A DNA stretch of 64,000 bases from CBDCGS01 sp965216915 (GCA_965216915.1 CBDCGS010000011.1:1364001-1428000); one strand, 5' to 3'; positions 17,045 to 26,681 are shown, counted from the stretch's first letter. Notes: generated from the letters alone by a model not told the origin. Numbers and translations are program-made.

Positions 17045-18331
17045 TCATGCGGCGGCGCGGTGGATCGGCACGACGTAGGGACCCTCAGGAATCACCGCGA
17101 CGCGCGGATCGCCGGTCCGAGCGACGCTCTCGACCACCGCCTGCGCCACCGAAGGGACCATCCTCACGCCGGTCAGCGCGCGCTCCTCCGCCGAGAGGCC
17201 CTCGGTGAACAGGTGGATCTGCCCAATGCGCATGGGCTTGAGCTGCATCTCGGTCTGCCACTCGTCGATCGCGGCGTGGGTCTTGGCCTCGATCGAGGCC
17301 AGAAATCGCTCGGGCCCGTCCGCGACGAGCCGGCGTTGCGCCTCGACGTAGTGCCGAGAGCCCATGCCCTCCGCGCAGGCCGAGGCGATGATGATGTCGC
17401 CGCCCGGCGCGAGGATCTCCATCGGCCCGACCATGCCCTTGACGGTCTGATAGTAGGTGTTGTCGAGCGGATAGCCGGCGGCGCTGGTCAGCACGGTGCC
17501 GAAACGTTCGCCGACCGGCACCGCGGCGAACGCCTCGACGAAATCGACCGCTGCAAGGTGGCTCGCGACGACCTCGCCGTAGTTCAAAAACCCGACGCGC
17601 CGCTCCTCGTCGATCACCGCGTTGACCGCGCGCGCACCGCCGAGCATCGCGACGATCTCGAGCTGCTCGGCGTGCAGCGGGTTGCCTTTCAGCACACAGT
17701 TCGCGCAGCGCGGATGCTCCATGAAGCGCGCGCTGTGGAAGGTGGTGATGGTCTCCGCGTGGGCGACGCCCGGGGCGATCACCTTGCGCCCGCCCGACCA
17801 GCCCGCCATGAAATGCGGCTCCACCAGGCCCGTCGCGATCTTGATGTCGGCCTCGACGAACCGCTTGTCGAGGCGCACCACCGTGCCGCTCTTGGTGCGC
17901 CCGACGAGCACATGGTCGGCATCGTCGGTCGCGAGGTGGTTGACCACGCGCACGGTCTCCAGCACCCACGGATCGCCGACCAACTCGGCAAGCTCGTCGC
18001 CCTCGTTCGGCCGATGCAGCCCGGTCGCGACGAGAACGGTGATGGCCTCTGGCGCGAGGCCGGCACGCAGCAAGGTCCGAATCAGGGGCGGCAGAATCAC
18101 GCCGTTGGGGACCGGCCGCGTGATGTCGCAAATCAGGACGCACGCGCTCGTGCTACCGCGCGCTTCCTCGAGGAGCGGCAGCGCGGCGATCGGCGCCTCG
18201 AATGACCGGCGCAGCGCCTCCGCGGGGTCGGCGAGCACCGGCATGGCCTTCTTGCCGATCACGGTGACAGCGAGTTCGTCGGGAAGCTCGACCGGGAGCT
18301 TGCCGCGTCCATAGTTGAGGTGCACGCGCAT
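17045..18331 (-). CDS. LarA-family nickel-pincer racemase/epimerase (DUF2088)
   Basis: A 428-residue protein with the active-site layout of lactate racemase LarA. His106 is in ATGLHRPNE; His173 and Lys183 are in EPHFMAGWSGGRK; His199 is in TTFHSARF. The spacings 173-183-199 equal those of the LarA residues His174, Lys184 and His200 that carry and serve the nickel pincer cofactor. LarA homologues racemize many 2-hydroxyacids, so lactate should not be assumed. The accessory genes larB, larC and larE, needed to make the cofactor, are not in this window. It lies 44 bases after the GltD-like gene and 7 bases before the MFS gene. Confidence 0.85.
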   Translation of the reverse strand: MRVHLNYGRGKLPVELPDELAVTVIGKKAMPVLADPAEALRRSFEAPIAALPLLEEARGSTSACVLICDITRPVPNGVILPPLIRTLLRAGLAPEAITVLVATGLHRPNEGDELAELVGDPWVLETVRVVNHLATDDADHVLVGRTKSGTVVRLDKRFVEADIKIATGLVEPHFMAGWSGGRKVIAPGVAHAETITTFHSARFMEHPRCANCVLKGNPLHAEQLEIVAMLGGARAVNAVIDEERRVGFLNYGEVVASHLAAVDFVEAFAAVPVGERFGTVLTSAAGYPLDNTYYQTVKGMVGPMEILAPGGDIIIASACAEGMGSRHYVEAQRRLVADGPERFLASIEAKTHAAIDEWQTEMQLKPMRIGQIHLFTEGLSAEERALTGVRMVPSVAQAVVESVARTGDPRVAVIPEGPYVVPIHRAAA

Positions 18332-18375
18332 CGGCCGAGCTTAGCACGCACGCCACATGGCGGCGCGCGTGACGG

Positions 18376-20892
18376 CTAGCGGGTTCCCGCGAGAGGAATG
18401 CCCGACGCTTCCGACGCGCCGATGGTCAACGCGCGCAGGTCCTCGGGCTCGACGTTCTGCAAGTTCGTCTTCCCCGTGCAGCGCGCCATCATCGAGGCTT
18501 CCGCCACGCTCGCCTTGAGCAGGTTGGCGGTGGCGTCCGCGCGGTCCTCGTCCGACCGGTCGGCCGAGAAGGTGAGCTCGTGGCTCGCCGTGATCGTGCC
18601 GCCGGCGGCGAGGCCCGCGACCACGCCGAGCACGATCGCGACGGCGCCGAGCGAGATCACTTTGGCACCGTCGGTGCCCGAGCGCACGCCGCCGAAATAG
18701 ACGAGGTCGATCTCCTCCTCGCGCCCCATGCGGCGCAGGATGGCGACGGCATCGCGTAGGATCGCGAGATCGGGCGCGCCCGCAAGCTCGGCCCAGGGCG
18801 CGCCGAGGCCGGCGCTGCCGTCGAGCAGCAGCATGTCGAAGCCCTGGTCGAGGGCATGGCTGATCGTTTGCTCGAGAATCGCGGGCGAGGACACCGCGAG
18901 GCCGACGATCTGGTCGTCGCGCAGGCGCGTGGGCGCGACCGGGCTGAAGCTGTGGCCGAGCGCGTAGACGAGGCCCGCCGCGTCGCGGCTCGGCGCCAGC
19001 TGGTCCGGAATGACGAGCTGGAGCCAGCGCACATCGTCCGCAATCGGCTTGACGCCGAGATAGGTCGCGTCTTGTGCGGCGAGGCCGCGGCCGACCGCCT
19101 GCGCGACCTGCTCCGGCGCATTGTCGAAGCCGGTGACGACGAACGGCGACGCCAGGCCGAGCCCGCCGACCGCGGTGTCGACACGGCACGCTTCGCGATA
19201 GGGGTCGATCACGAGACGCGAGAGGTTCGCCGGGAGAAACACCAGGTCGTCGAGCACACCCGGCCGCTCCTCGGGAAACGGGTCGGGGCGTGGCGTGACG
19301 CGCTTGCCCAGCATCTCCCGGAGCCTCGCTTGATCCATCGGGTTCGTCCGCGCCATCACGAAGATGTCCTCGCGGTGACGCACCGCGTAGTCGGCCGAGC
19401 CCGTCTCGGCATCGCAGCGGTAGCAGCGCGCCGCTTCCTTCTTCGCATCTTCCCAGCCATAGGTCGTCTCGATCTCCGGGAACGCGACCGGATTTTCACC
19501 GAGACCGAGGAAGTCCGGGTGCTGGATCGGAAGAAGCTCCCAGGAGAGGTCCTGAGCCACCGGCACACGACGCGTGCGATGGGGTGTCTTGTAGGGCAAG
19601 GGCTCCTCGCGGCCCTCGAGGAACGCCTTCACGTAGTAGGCGACCCGCTGGCCGTGGTTCATCGCCATCACGATGGTCGAGCCGCCGAAGGCGCCGTCGC
19701 CGGCGGCGAAGACCTTGGGGTCGTCGGTGCGCATCGTGTCCCACGAGGTGCGCACGCGATCGCTCAACATCATGCCGCGCTTGTCGAGGTCGTCGCAGAG
19801 ACCCTGCTGGCCCACCGACGCGATGACCATGCCGCACGCGATGTCGTGCTCGCTCTCCTCGACGTTGACCGGCGAGCGCCGGCCCGACTCATCGGGGTCG
19901 CCGAGCATCGTCTTCACGCAGCGCAAGGCGAGCTGGTTGCCGTCCTTTGCGATCGCGACCTGCTGGGTGTGGTAGATGAACTCGATGCCCTCCTCGATCG
20001 CGCCTTCGAGCTCGATCTTGCGGGCGGGGATCTCGGCGGGACCGCGCCGGTAGATCACCTTGACGTGCTTGCAGCCGGGCAGCCGCTTGGCGACCCGGCA
20101 GGCATCCATCGCGACGTCGCCGCCGCCAACGACCACGACCGTCTCCGGCATCTCGGGGCGGGCGCCCTCGTTGACGTCGCGCAGGAATTGCACGCCGTCG
20201 ATTACGCGCGAATCATCCTCGCCCGGGATGCCCATCTTCTTGCCCCACCAGGAGCCGATGGCGAGCACCACGGCGTCGTGCCGCTCCTTCAGGTCGTCGA
20301 GCGTCACCTCGCGTCCGAGCGCGGTGTTGAGATGGATCTTAAGGCCGGGTGCGCGCTTGGTGAGACGATCGATATCCTCCTGGATGATGCCGGGCGGCAG
20401 ACGAAATGCCGGAATGCCCCAAATCATCATGCCGCCGAGGCGGTCCGTCATCTCATAGACATGGACCTCGAAACCCGCGACCGAAAGCTCATGCGCGGCC
20501 GTGAGGCCTGCCGGGCCGGAGCCCACGACGCCGACCGTTTGCGTCCGGGTGACCGGAACCGGCGGCGCGTCGTAGCGATGCCCAACCTCGTCCATGACGA
20601 AGCGCTTGAGGTTGCGGATCTGGAGCGGGCCGTCCGAATCCGTGCGCCGGCACGCCGGCTCGCAGGGTGCGTCGCACACGCGCCCGCAGATCGAGCTGAA
20701 CGGGTTCGTCGCCGTGATTGCCTCGAACGCCTGCTCGAATTTGCCCTCCCAGATGTAGCCGATGTAGGAGGGCGCGTCGGTGCCGACGGGACACGCGATC
20801 TGGCACGGCGCCGGCACATAGTGAACGTCGTCGGTGTCGTCGGGCAGCTCGGAGAGGAGGACGCCGCCGGCCTCGATGTCTTTCGTCGCCAT
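18376..20892 (-). CDS. GltD-like NAD(P)/FAD oxidoreductase fused to a degenerate glutamate-synthase-like domain
   Basis: An 838-residue two-part protein. Residues 1-~500 resemble the glutamate synthase small subunit: an N-terminal Fe-S region (CQIACPVG, CGRVCDAPCEPACRR), an FAD site GVVGSGPAGLTAAHEL and an NAD(P) site VVVVGGGDVAMDACRVA. Residues ~560-838 resemble the FMN-barrel domain of the neighbouring subunit, with DLVYFGGVRSGTDGAKVISL followed by an ending parallel to that protein (EPEDLRALTIGASEASGIP). The multi-cysteine Fe-S motif of that domain is reduced to a single Cys, so this half is probably not an independent synthase. Three bases separate it from the upstream gene. Likely role: passing NAD(P)H electrons to the synthase-like subunit. 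Confidence 0.82.
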   Translation of the reverse strand: MATKDIEAGGVLLSELPDDTDDVHYVPAPCQIACPVGTDAPSYIGYIWEGKFEQAFEAITATNPFSSICGRVCDAPCEPACRRTDSDGPLQIRNLKRFVMDEVGHRYDAPPVPVTRTQTVGVVGSGPAGLTAAHELSVAGFEVHVYEMTDRLGGMMIWGIPAFRLPPGIIQEDIDRLTKRAPGLKIHLNTALGREVTLDDLKERHDAVVLAIGSWWGKKMGIPGEDDSRVIDGVQFLRDVNEGARPEMPETVVVVGGGDVAMDACRVAKRLPGCKHVKVIYRRGPAEIPARKIELEGAIEEGIEFIYHTQQVAIAKDGNQLALRCVKTMLGDPDESGRRSPVNVEESEHDIACGMVIASVGQQGLCDDLDKRGMMLSDRVRTSWDTMRTDDPKVFAAGDGAFGGSTIVMAMNHGQRVAYYVKAFLEGREEPLPYKTPHRTRRVPVAQDLSWELLPIQHPDFLGLGENPVAFPEIETTYGWEDAKKEAARCYRCDAETGSADYAVRHREDIFVMARTNPMDQARLREMLGKRVTPRPDPFPEERPGVLDDLVFLPANLSRLVIDPYREACRVDTAVGGLGLASPFVVTGFDNAPEQVAQAVGRGLAAQDATYLGVKPIADDVRWLQLVIPDQLAPSRDAAGLVYALGHSFSPVAPTRLRDDQIVGLAVSSPAILEQTISHALDQGFDMLLLDGSAGLGAPWAELAGAPDLAILRDAVAILRRMGREEEIDLVYFGGVRSGTDGAKVISLGAVAIVLGVVAGLAAGGTITASHELTFSADRSDEDRADATANLLKASVAEASMMARCTGKTNLQNVEPEDLRALTIGASEASGIPLAGTR

Positions 20893-20895
20893 GGC

Positions 20896-22854
20896 TCAGC
20901 CCACCTGGCCGCGCAGCGCCCGCTCGCGCCCGCGCTGCTCGGGTTCGTAGGGCAGCCCGGTCATCGCGGCCGCCTCGGGCGTGAGCGCCACAAGATCGTC
21001 GCGGCCCAGTTGACGCACATGGTCGTAACCCAGCGCTTGGGTGAGCGCCGCCATTTGCCAACGCACGCCTTCGAGAAAGCGGTGGATGTTGCGCGCCTCC
21101 GAGACGGGGTTGTAACGGCTTTCATGCTTCGGATCCTGGGTGGCGATCCCGGTCACGCACTGGCCGACATGACATTGCATGCAGGCGATACAGCCACCCG
21201 CGATGATCGCCGCGGTGCCCATCGCGACCGCATCGGCGCCAAGGCACAGCGCCTTCACCGCATCGACGCCGTCGCGGATGCCACCCATGAGGACGATCTG
21301 CATCTTGCCGAGCCCGCCGACCTCGTCGAGCGCGTCGATCGCCTGGCGGATGGCGGCGATCGTCGGCACACCGACATGCTCCATCACCTCGGCGCCGCCG
21401 GCGCCGGTCGAGCCCTGCATGCCGTCGAGCTCGACGAAATCGAAGCCGTCCTTGTAGGCGATCTTGATGTCGTCGCGCACGCGGCCGGCGCCGAGCTTGA
21501 CGCTCACCGGCAGGCGATAGCCCGTCGCCTCGCGGAACTCCTCGACCTTGATGACCAGATCGTCGGCGCCGAGGATGTCGGGGTGGCGGGAGGGCGAGCG
21601 AAGGTCGATGCCCTCGGGGATGCCGCGGATCTCGGCGAGCTCCTTGGTCACCTTCTTGGCCATCAGCTGGCCGCCAAAGCCCGGCTTCGCGCCCTGGCTG
21701 ATGTAGATCTCGAGCCCGTCGGCGCGGTTCATGTCATGGATGTTCCAGCCGAGCCGGCCACCGAGACATTGGAAAATGAGCTGCTCGGCAGCGCCACGCT
21801 GGGCGTCGCTCATGCCGCCTTCGCCGGTGTTCTCGGCGATGCCCGCCATGCTGGAGGCCATCCCGACCGCCTGCTTGGTGGAGCGCGAAAGCGCGCCATA
21901 GCTCATCGGCGCGATCATCAGCGGCATGGAAAGGCCGAGCGGCTTGGCGCCGCGCAGGCCACCGATCTCGGTGCGCATCTCGACCGCCGCGACGGGATCG
22001 CCGCTGTTGCCGGCGTGCGAGACGTCCTTGCGGAACGCGATGTCGGAGAGGTGCGGCACCTCGCGCGCGCCGCCATAGCCCCGGATGCGATAGCGGCCGA
22101 TCTGGGACTTGATGTAGACGTCCTCCTGGACTTTCTCGTTCCAATAGTCGGATTGACCCGAAAAGCCGAAGAAGGGGATGCTGCGCACCTGGCGCTCGTG
22201 CGTGGCATAGCGGAGCCGCTTGCCGGCATTGGCGATCTTTTGGAAGCTCCCCTTGAAACTGATCTCGTGGCGGTCGAGGAACGCGCGAATGTCGTCGACC
22301 TCGTCGGCCGAGATATCGGTCAACTCGGCATCGGAGCCGAGCGACTGCACCTTCGCGCCGACATAGATGTCGCCGGCCGCCATGTCTTCGCCGACCCGCT
22401 CGCCGGAATTGCCGAGGATGATGATGCGCCCGCCATACATCATGTAACCCGCCATGAAGTTGGCGTTGCCGGCGCAGAGCAGCGTGCCCGCCTTCATCAC
22501 CTGCCCGGCGCGCGAGCCCACATTGCCGTGCACGACGACCTCGGCGCCGCGAATCGCAACCCCCGCGATGGCGCCAGCATTGCCGCGCACCACGACCGAG
22601 CCCGTGTACATGTTGTCGCCGAGGCCCCAGCCGACATTGTTCTCGACCTCGAACCGCGCTTGATCGGTGAGGCCCGCGCAGAAATAGCCCGCCGATCCGC
22701 GCACGCGCACGGTGATCGGATGGATGAGGCCGACGCCGATGTGATGGCGCGCGTCGGGGTTCAGGACCTCGACGTCCTCCCCCTTCTCCCCATAGTCGCG
22801 AATGAGCTCATTCGCGCGACGGACCGGGATCTCCCCTAGGTCGATCTGGACCAT
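20896..22854 (-). CDS. Glutamate-synthase-like subunit: fused GXGXG domain and FMN-binding domain
   Basis: A 652-residue protein. Residues ~30-180 form a GXGXG (GltB C-terminal) beta-helix, with NNVGWGLGDNMYTGSVVVRG and MYGGRIIILGNSG. Residues ~230-620 form the FMN-binding synthase barrel (MIAPMSYGALS, AENTGEGGMS, GAKPGFGGQL, QIVLMGGIRDGVDAVKAL). A Cys-rich motif for an Fe-S cluster lies at residues 555-566 (Cys 555, 558, 561 and 566). In N-methylglutamate synthase (MgsB and MgsC) and GlxC/GlxD these two domains are separate proteins; here they are fused, in the order opposite to GltB. With the amidotransferase gene it overlaps by 19 bases, it should form an ammonia-channelling synthase. The acceptor is unknown. 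Confidence 0.85.
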   Translation of the reverse strand: MVQIDLGEIPVRRANELIRDYGEKGEDVEVLNPDARHHIGVGLIHPITVRVRGSAGYFCAGLTDQARFEVENNVGWGLGDNMYTGSVVVRGNAGAIAGVAIRGAEVVVHGNVGSRAGQVMKAGTLLCAGNANFMAGYMMYGGRIIILGNSGERVGEDMAAGDIYVGAKVQSLGSDAELTDISADEVDDIRAFLDRHEISFKGSFQKIANAGKRLRYATHERQVRSIPFFGFSGQSDYWNEKVQEDVYIKSQIGRYRIRGYGGAREVPHLSDIAFRKDVSHAGNSGDPVAAVEMRTEIGGLRGAKPLGLSMPLMIAPMSYGALSRSTKQAVGMASSMAGIAENTGEGGMSDAQRGAAEQLIFQCLGGRLGWNIHDMNRADGLEIYISQGAKPGFGGQLMAKKVTKELAEIRGIPEGIDLRSPSRHPDILGADDLVIKVEEFREATGYRLPVSVKLGAGRVRDDIKIAYKDGFDFVELDGMQGSTGAGGAEVMEHVGVPTIAAIRQAIDALDEVGGLGKMQIVLMGGIRDGVDAVKALCLGADAVAMGTAAIIAGGCIACMQCHVGQCVTGIATQDPKHESRYNPVSEARNIHRFLEGVRWQMAALTQALGYDHVRQLGRDDLVALTPEAAAMTGLPYEPEQRGRERALRGQVG

Positions 22855-23747
22855 GTCCCGTAACTCCCCGGTGGCGGTTCTTTTGTATCGAGTGCTTGGC
22901 CCGGAAAGAGGCGATTGAGCGAGACCTCCTCCGAGGCGATGGCGATCATGTCGTCGTTCTCGTACATGATCATCGGCTTTGCCGCCAAGCGATCCTTGGC
23001 ATAACCGATCTCGTCCTTGGTCGAGACCAGGAACGAGAATGTGCCGTCAAGATCGTCGATCGAGGTCTTGAGCGCCTCCTCGAGCGGCACGCCTTGGGCG
23101 AGCTTGTCGGCGAGATAGACCGCGATCAGCTCGCTGTCATTGTCGGTGTTGAACTCGAAGCCCCGACGCTCGAGCCGGCGCCGCATCTTCCAATAATTAG
23201 TGATCTGCCCGTTGTGCACGATGGCAACGTCGGAGAAGCCGGTGGCCCAGAACGGATGCGCCGCCTCGGGCTTCACATCCGACTCGGTGGCGAGGCGCAC
23301 ATGGCCGAGCCCGTGGGTGCCGCGAAAATCTCTCACGTGATAGCGGTCGTCGACATCGTGAGCGCCGCCAACGTCCTTGCGGATATCGAGACTCGAGCCG
23401 ATGGAGACGACCTTTGCGGCGTGCTCCATGTCGTAGGCGAGCTTTTGCACGTCGTTCACGTTGCGCACCACGACGCCGTAGGTGTTGCCGACGGTCTCGT
23501 CCGAGATGATCTCGGCGCCATGATCCTTGAGGATCTCGCGGATCCGCGCGACGGAGGCGTCCGCCTCGCCATCCTCCCCGACCAAGAAGCGGAGCTTGAG
23601 CTCGCCGGGCTTCTCTTCGCCATAGAGCGCAAAACCGGTCGAATCCGGGCCGCGGTGCTGACAGCCATCCAACATGTCGATCAGCGCTTCGCCGGCCGGC
23701 AAGCCCGCGCGCGTGTGCTTGAACATCACGCCTGCGATACCACACAT
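22836..23747 (-). CDS. Class II glutamine amidotransferase (MgsA/GlxB-like)
   Basis: A 303-residue Ntn-type amidotransferase that would hydrolyse glutamine and pass ammonia to the partner synthase. The catalytic Cys is residue 2 in MCGIAG, which is why the start is placed at ATG 23747 rather than the upstream GTG 23759; GGGGG lies upstream. Glutamine-site residues are visible in QHRGPDSTGF, GHVRLAT and IVHNGQITNYW, and the acidic DNDSELIAV motif follows. It is first in an apparent five-gene run (22836 to 15499). The 133-base gap before it carries an AT-rich stretch with an imperfect palindrome, AGGAA-N7-TTCCT, at 23863-23879. Confidence 0.88.
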   Translation of the reverse strand: MCGIAGVMFKHTRAGLPAGEALIDMLDGCQHRGPDSTGFALYGEEKPGELKLRFLVGEDGEADASVARIREILKDHGAEIISDETVGNTYGVVVRNVNDVQKLAYDMEHAAKVVSIGSSLDIRKDVGGAHDVDDRYHVRDFRGTHGLGHVRLATESDVKPEAAHPFWATGFSDVAIVHNGQITNYWKMRRRLERRGFEFNTDNDSELIAVYLADKLAQGVPLEEALKTSIDDLDGTFSFLVSTKDEIGYAKDRLAAKPMIMYENDDMIAIASEEVSLNRLFPGQALDTKEPPPGSYGTWSRST

Positions 23748-23880
23748 GGCAACCCCCATCCGTCAGGCCGGCGCACTATACGCGCACAGCCAAGCAGCCG
23801 TCAGGCGCAACCCACCGGACGGCAAACCGTTTGCATCATATCATCGCGCGGATTTTCTTGGTAGGAAAATTTTGTTCCTC

Positions 23881-25704
23881 TTATGAATTGGTAGCCACGC
23901 GCCGTTTCGCCTGGCGGAGTGCCTGCGTCGCAGCGAGGTCGACCGCCAGACTGTCGTCGTCGACGTCGCCGATGATCTTGACGCCGTAGACGGCCTCGGC
24001 TTGTGCGCGCGTGACGTAGCGCTCATTCACGTCGTCAAGCACGCGCTCGGGTTCCCGGTCGAGCGGATCGCCATAGCCGCCGCCGCCATTGTCAATGGCA
24101 TGCAGGAGATCGCCGGGCTCCAGGTGGCAGTAAGCGTCGGTGTCGTACACCTGACGGCTGCCATCCGCGCCGATCTTCTCTTGCAGGCCGGGTTTGGCGT
24201 CGTGCCCGCCGCGCACACCGAGGGGCACGATCGTAAGGCCGTTGCAGATATTGATCACGAGCATCGGATCGGAGCGCGCGCCGAAGAGCACCTCGGATGC
24301 GGGTCCGCCCCGCCGCCGCCCGGCGCCGCACGAATCGGTCAGCGCGCGAACCGTTTTGACCTGGAACGGGAAGCGCTGCTCGTTGACCTCGATGCTGTCG
24401 CGGTAGACCAACCCGACGCTCACCGGATTGACCAGGCCATGCATGCCGTCGGTCGTGGCCGACGCCGGCATGCCGCCCGCCGACATGAACATCTGGTTGA
24501 CGTAGGGCGCACCGCCGCGGCGCCAATCCTTGCCCGAACAAACGCCCGTCCCGGCACCATTGCAGAAATTGCCCTGGCTGAATCCATAGCCGTCGCCGAG
24601 CGTCGCGAAGGCCGACTGGATCAGGTTGATGATCATGTCGGTCATGTTGGTGGTCGCGACAGAGCAACTGTGGGGAAAGCGTGGGATGCCGACGACGCAG
24701 TTCTCGCGCAGCTTGACTTCGAGGCGTCGGAAGCTCCCCGTGTTGTGCGGAATGTCGGGATCGAGGCACGCGAAGACCGCCTGCGCCGCGGCCATCGTCG
24801 AGGTCACGCGGGTCAGGTTCATGCCGGCATCGACACAATCGGGGTTATCGCGGAGGTCGACGGTGATGCGGCCGGCCTCGCTATCGATGTCGACGACCAC
24901 CTTGATGTCGATGCCATCCGGCAAAAATGGCTGAATCGGATCGTGGCAGCCCTCGTTGACGAGGCGCCCGGTCGGCAGCTGCTTGATCGACTCGACCGCG
25001 CGGCGCTCTGAATAGTTGAGCCAATCACGCTTGAAGCGGCGTACGGCCGCCGCACCATATTTGGCGATGAACTCCTTCAGCCGACGCTCGCCGATCCGCG
25101 CCGCGCCGATCGCTGCGAGATAGTCGCCGTACCATTGGTCCGGCACGCGGATCCGGCGGCGACACATGCGAACGATATCGTCGATGTCGCGATACGCGCG
25201 CTGCACCTGAACGCAGGGGAAGATGAGGGCGCCTTCGTTGTAGACATCCTGCGCCGCCGCGAGATAGGTGGTCGGCTGGCTGTTGCCGACATCGGCCTGG
25301 TGCGCCTTGATCCCCACGGTGAAGAAGTGCTCGCCCTCGTAGAAGACGGGCACGAGGGTGGTGTGATCGGCGGCGTGGCTGTTTCCGACGTAGGGATCGT
25401 TGTCGAGAAAGGCGTCGCCCTCGCGGAAGTCAGGGTGCTTCTCGCGCATGCTGGCGGTTTGGATATGCATGCCGAACACGTGGATCGGCATGGCCTCGGC
25501 GACGGCGAGCACCTCGTCGCTCGAGGTGACGATACCGCAGGAAAAATCGCGCGCCATCCCAATGACCGCGGAGCGCGCGCTGTGCAGGACCGTGTTGGTC
25601 ATCTCGCGACAGATGGCGTCCATGCGGTTCGCCATGATCGCGAGCGCCACCGGGCTCAGCGCATCTGGCTCGGCGGCCGCGACGGCCGGCGTCGGATCGT
25701 TCAT
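23881..25704 (-). CDS. Hydantoinase B / oxoprolinase family protein
   Basis: A 607-residue HyuB-family protein of full length. Signatures include FLDNDPYVGNSHAADHT near the N-terminus, the GFSQGNFCNGAGTG stretch, a GAGRRRGGPASE segment and the C-terminal IDNGGGGYGDPLDREPE. HyuB proteins normally work with an ATP-binding HyuA partner, which is not adjacent here. The start is ATG 25704 with GGGAGG five bases upstream; GTG 25710 overlaps that ribosome-binding site and is less likely. It lies upstream of the amidotransferase operon on the same strand and is divergent from a hydrolase. Probable action on a cyclic amide or N-substituted amide; substrate unknown. Confidence 0.88.
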   Translation of the reverse strand: MNDPTPAVAAAEPDALSPVALAIMANRMDAICREMTNTVLHSARSAVIGMARDFSCGIVTSSDEVLAVAEAMPIHVFGMHIQTASMREKHPDFREGDAFLDNDPYVGNSHAADHTTLVPVFYEGEHFFTVGIKAHQADVGNSQPTTYLAAAQDVYNEGALIFPCVQVQRAYRDIDDIVRMCRRRIRVPDQWYGDYLAAIGAARIGERRLKEFIAKYGAAAVRRFKRDWLNYSERRAVESIKQLPTGRLVNEGCHDPIQPFLPDGIDIKVVVDIDSEAGRITVDLRDNPDCVDAGMNLTRVTSTMAAAQAVFACLDPDIPHNTGSFRRLEVKLRENCVVGIPRFPHSCSVATTNMTDMIINLIQSAFATLGDGYGFSQGNFCNGAGTGVCSGKDWRRGGAPYVNQMFMSAGGMPASATTDGMHGLVNPVSVGLVYRDSIEVNEQRFPFQVKTVRALTDSCGAGRRRGGPASEVLFGARSDPMLVINICNGLTIVPLGVRGGHDAKPGLQEKIGADGSRQVYDTDAYCHLEPGDLLHAIDNGGGGYGDPLDREPERVLDDVNERYVTRAQAEAVYGVKIIGDVDDDSLAVDLAATQALRQAKRRVATNS

Positions 25705-25784
25705 GATCACCTCCCGCGCCGCACCGCGGCACCCGTCCAGGGTAGACTAGCCGCCCGGTGATGCGCCAGCGATGAGGATGAGCG

Positions 25785-26681
25785 ATGCCGTATGCGGATT
25801 CGAAGGGTGTGCGCCTCTACTACGAAGAAGCCGGTCGCGGCCATCCCATTCTGTTCCTCCACGAGTTCGCCGGCGATCATCGCAGCTGGGAGCCGCAGAT
25901 CCGGTATTTCGCGCGGCGCTACCGCTGCGTGGTCTACGCGGCGCGCGGCTATCCGCCCTCGGACGTGCCGACGGAGGCCGGCGCCTACGGACAGGACATG
26001 GCGAGGGACGACGCGATCGCGGTCCTCGATCATCTCGGCATCCAGCAGGCGCATATCGTCGGCCTCAGCATGGGCGGGTTCGCGGCCCTGCATATCGGGC
26101 TGGGCTACCCGGCCCGCGCGTCGGCCCTGGTGGTGGCGGGGTGCGGCTATGGCGCGCCGTCCGGCGCGCGAGAGCATTTTCGGCGCGAAACCAGAGCCGT
26201 CGCGGCGCGGTTCGACGTGGAGGGAGCGGCCGCGGTGGGCGCCGACTACGCGCTCGGGCCCACCCGTGTGCAATATCAAAACAAGGACCCCCGCGGTTGG
26301 GAGGTGTTTCGCCGCCAGCTGATGCAGCACTCGGCCGAAGGCTCGGCCGCGACGTTGCGCGGCGTCCAGGCCGAGCGTCCTTCGCTCTACGACCTCGAGG
26401 CCGCTCTCTCGGCGCTCACCCTTCCGGTTCTGCTGGTCACCGGGGACGAGGACGATCCCTGCCTCGAGGCCAATCTTTATCTCAAGCGGACGATTGCGAC
26501 GGCTGGACTTTGCGTCGTGCCCCGCTCGGGCCACACCATCAACCTCGAGGAGCCGGAGGCCTTCAATGCGGCCTGTGCCGATTTTTTCGCCGCGGTTGAG
26601 AACGGCGCCTGGGGCCCGCGGGATTCCCGCTCCCTCACCGGCGCAATCATCGAACGCCGCGAGGAAGACGTCGCCTCCTAA
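25785..26681 (+). CDS. Alpha/beta-fold hydrolase
   Basis: A 298-residue cytosolic alpha/beta hydrolase. The oxyanion region is LFLHEFAGDHRSWEPQ, the nucleophile elbow is GLSMGG with Ser95, the acid is in LLVTGDEDDPCLE near residue 230, and the catalytic His is in RSGHTINLEEPEAF near residue 249, so the triad is complete. These enzymes cleave esters, lactones or C-C bonds and the family does not fix the substrate. It is divergent from the HyuB gene with 80 bases between them, room for a shared control region, and lies upstream of the ABC importer. Confidence 0.88.
   Translation: MPYADSKGVRLYYEEAGRGHPILFLHEFAGDHRSWEPQIRYFARRYRCVVYAARGYPPSDVPTEAGAYGQDMARDDAIAVLDHLGIQQAHIVGLSMGGFAALHIGLGYPARASALVVAGCGYGAPSGAREHFRRETRAVAARFDVEGAAAVGADYALGPTRVQYQNKDPRGWEVFRRQLMQHSAEGSAATLRGVQAERPSLYDLEAALSALTLPVLLVTGDEDDPCLEANLYLKRTIATAGLCVVPRSGHTINLEEPEAFNAACADFFAAVENGAWGPRDSRSLTGAIIERREEDVAS

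Noticed and set aside
18856..22839. Very long plus-strand open frame (1327 residues) opposite the synthase-like genes
   Set aside because: It is antisense to two genes with clear catalytic motifs and has no recognisable domain; it is an open-frame artefact of high GC content.
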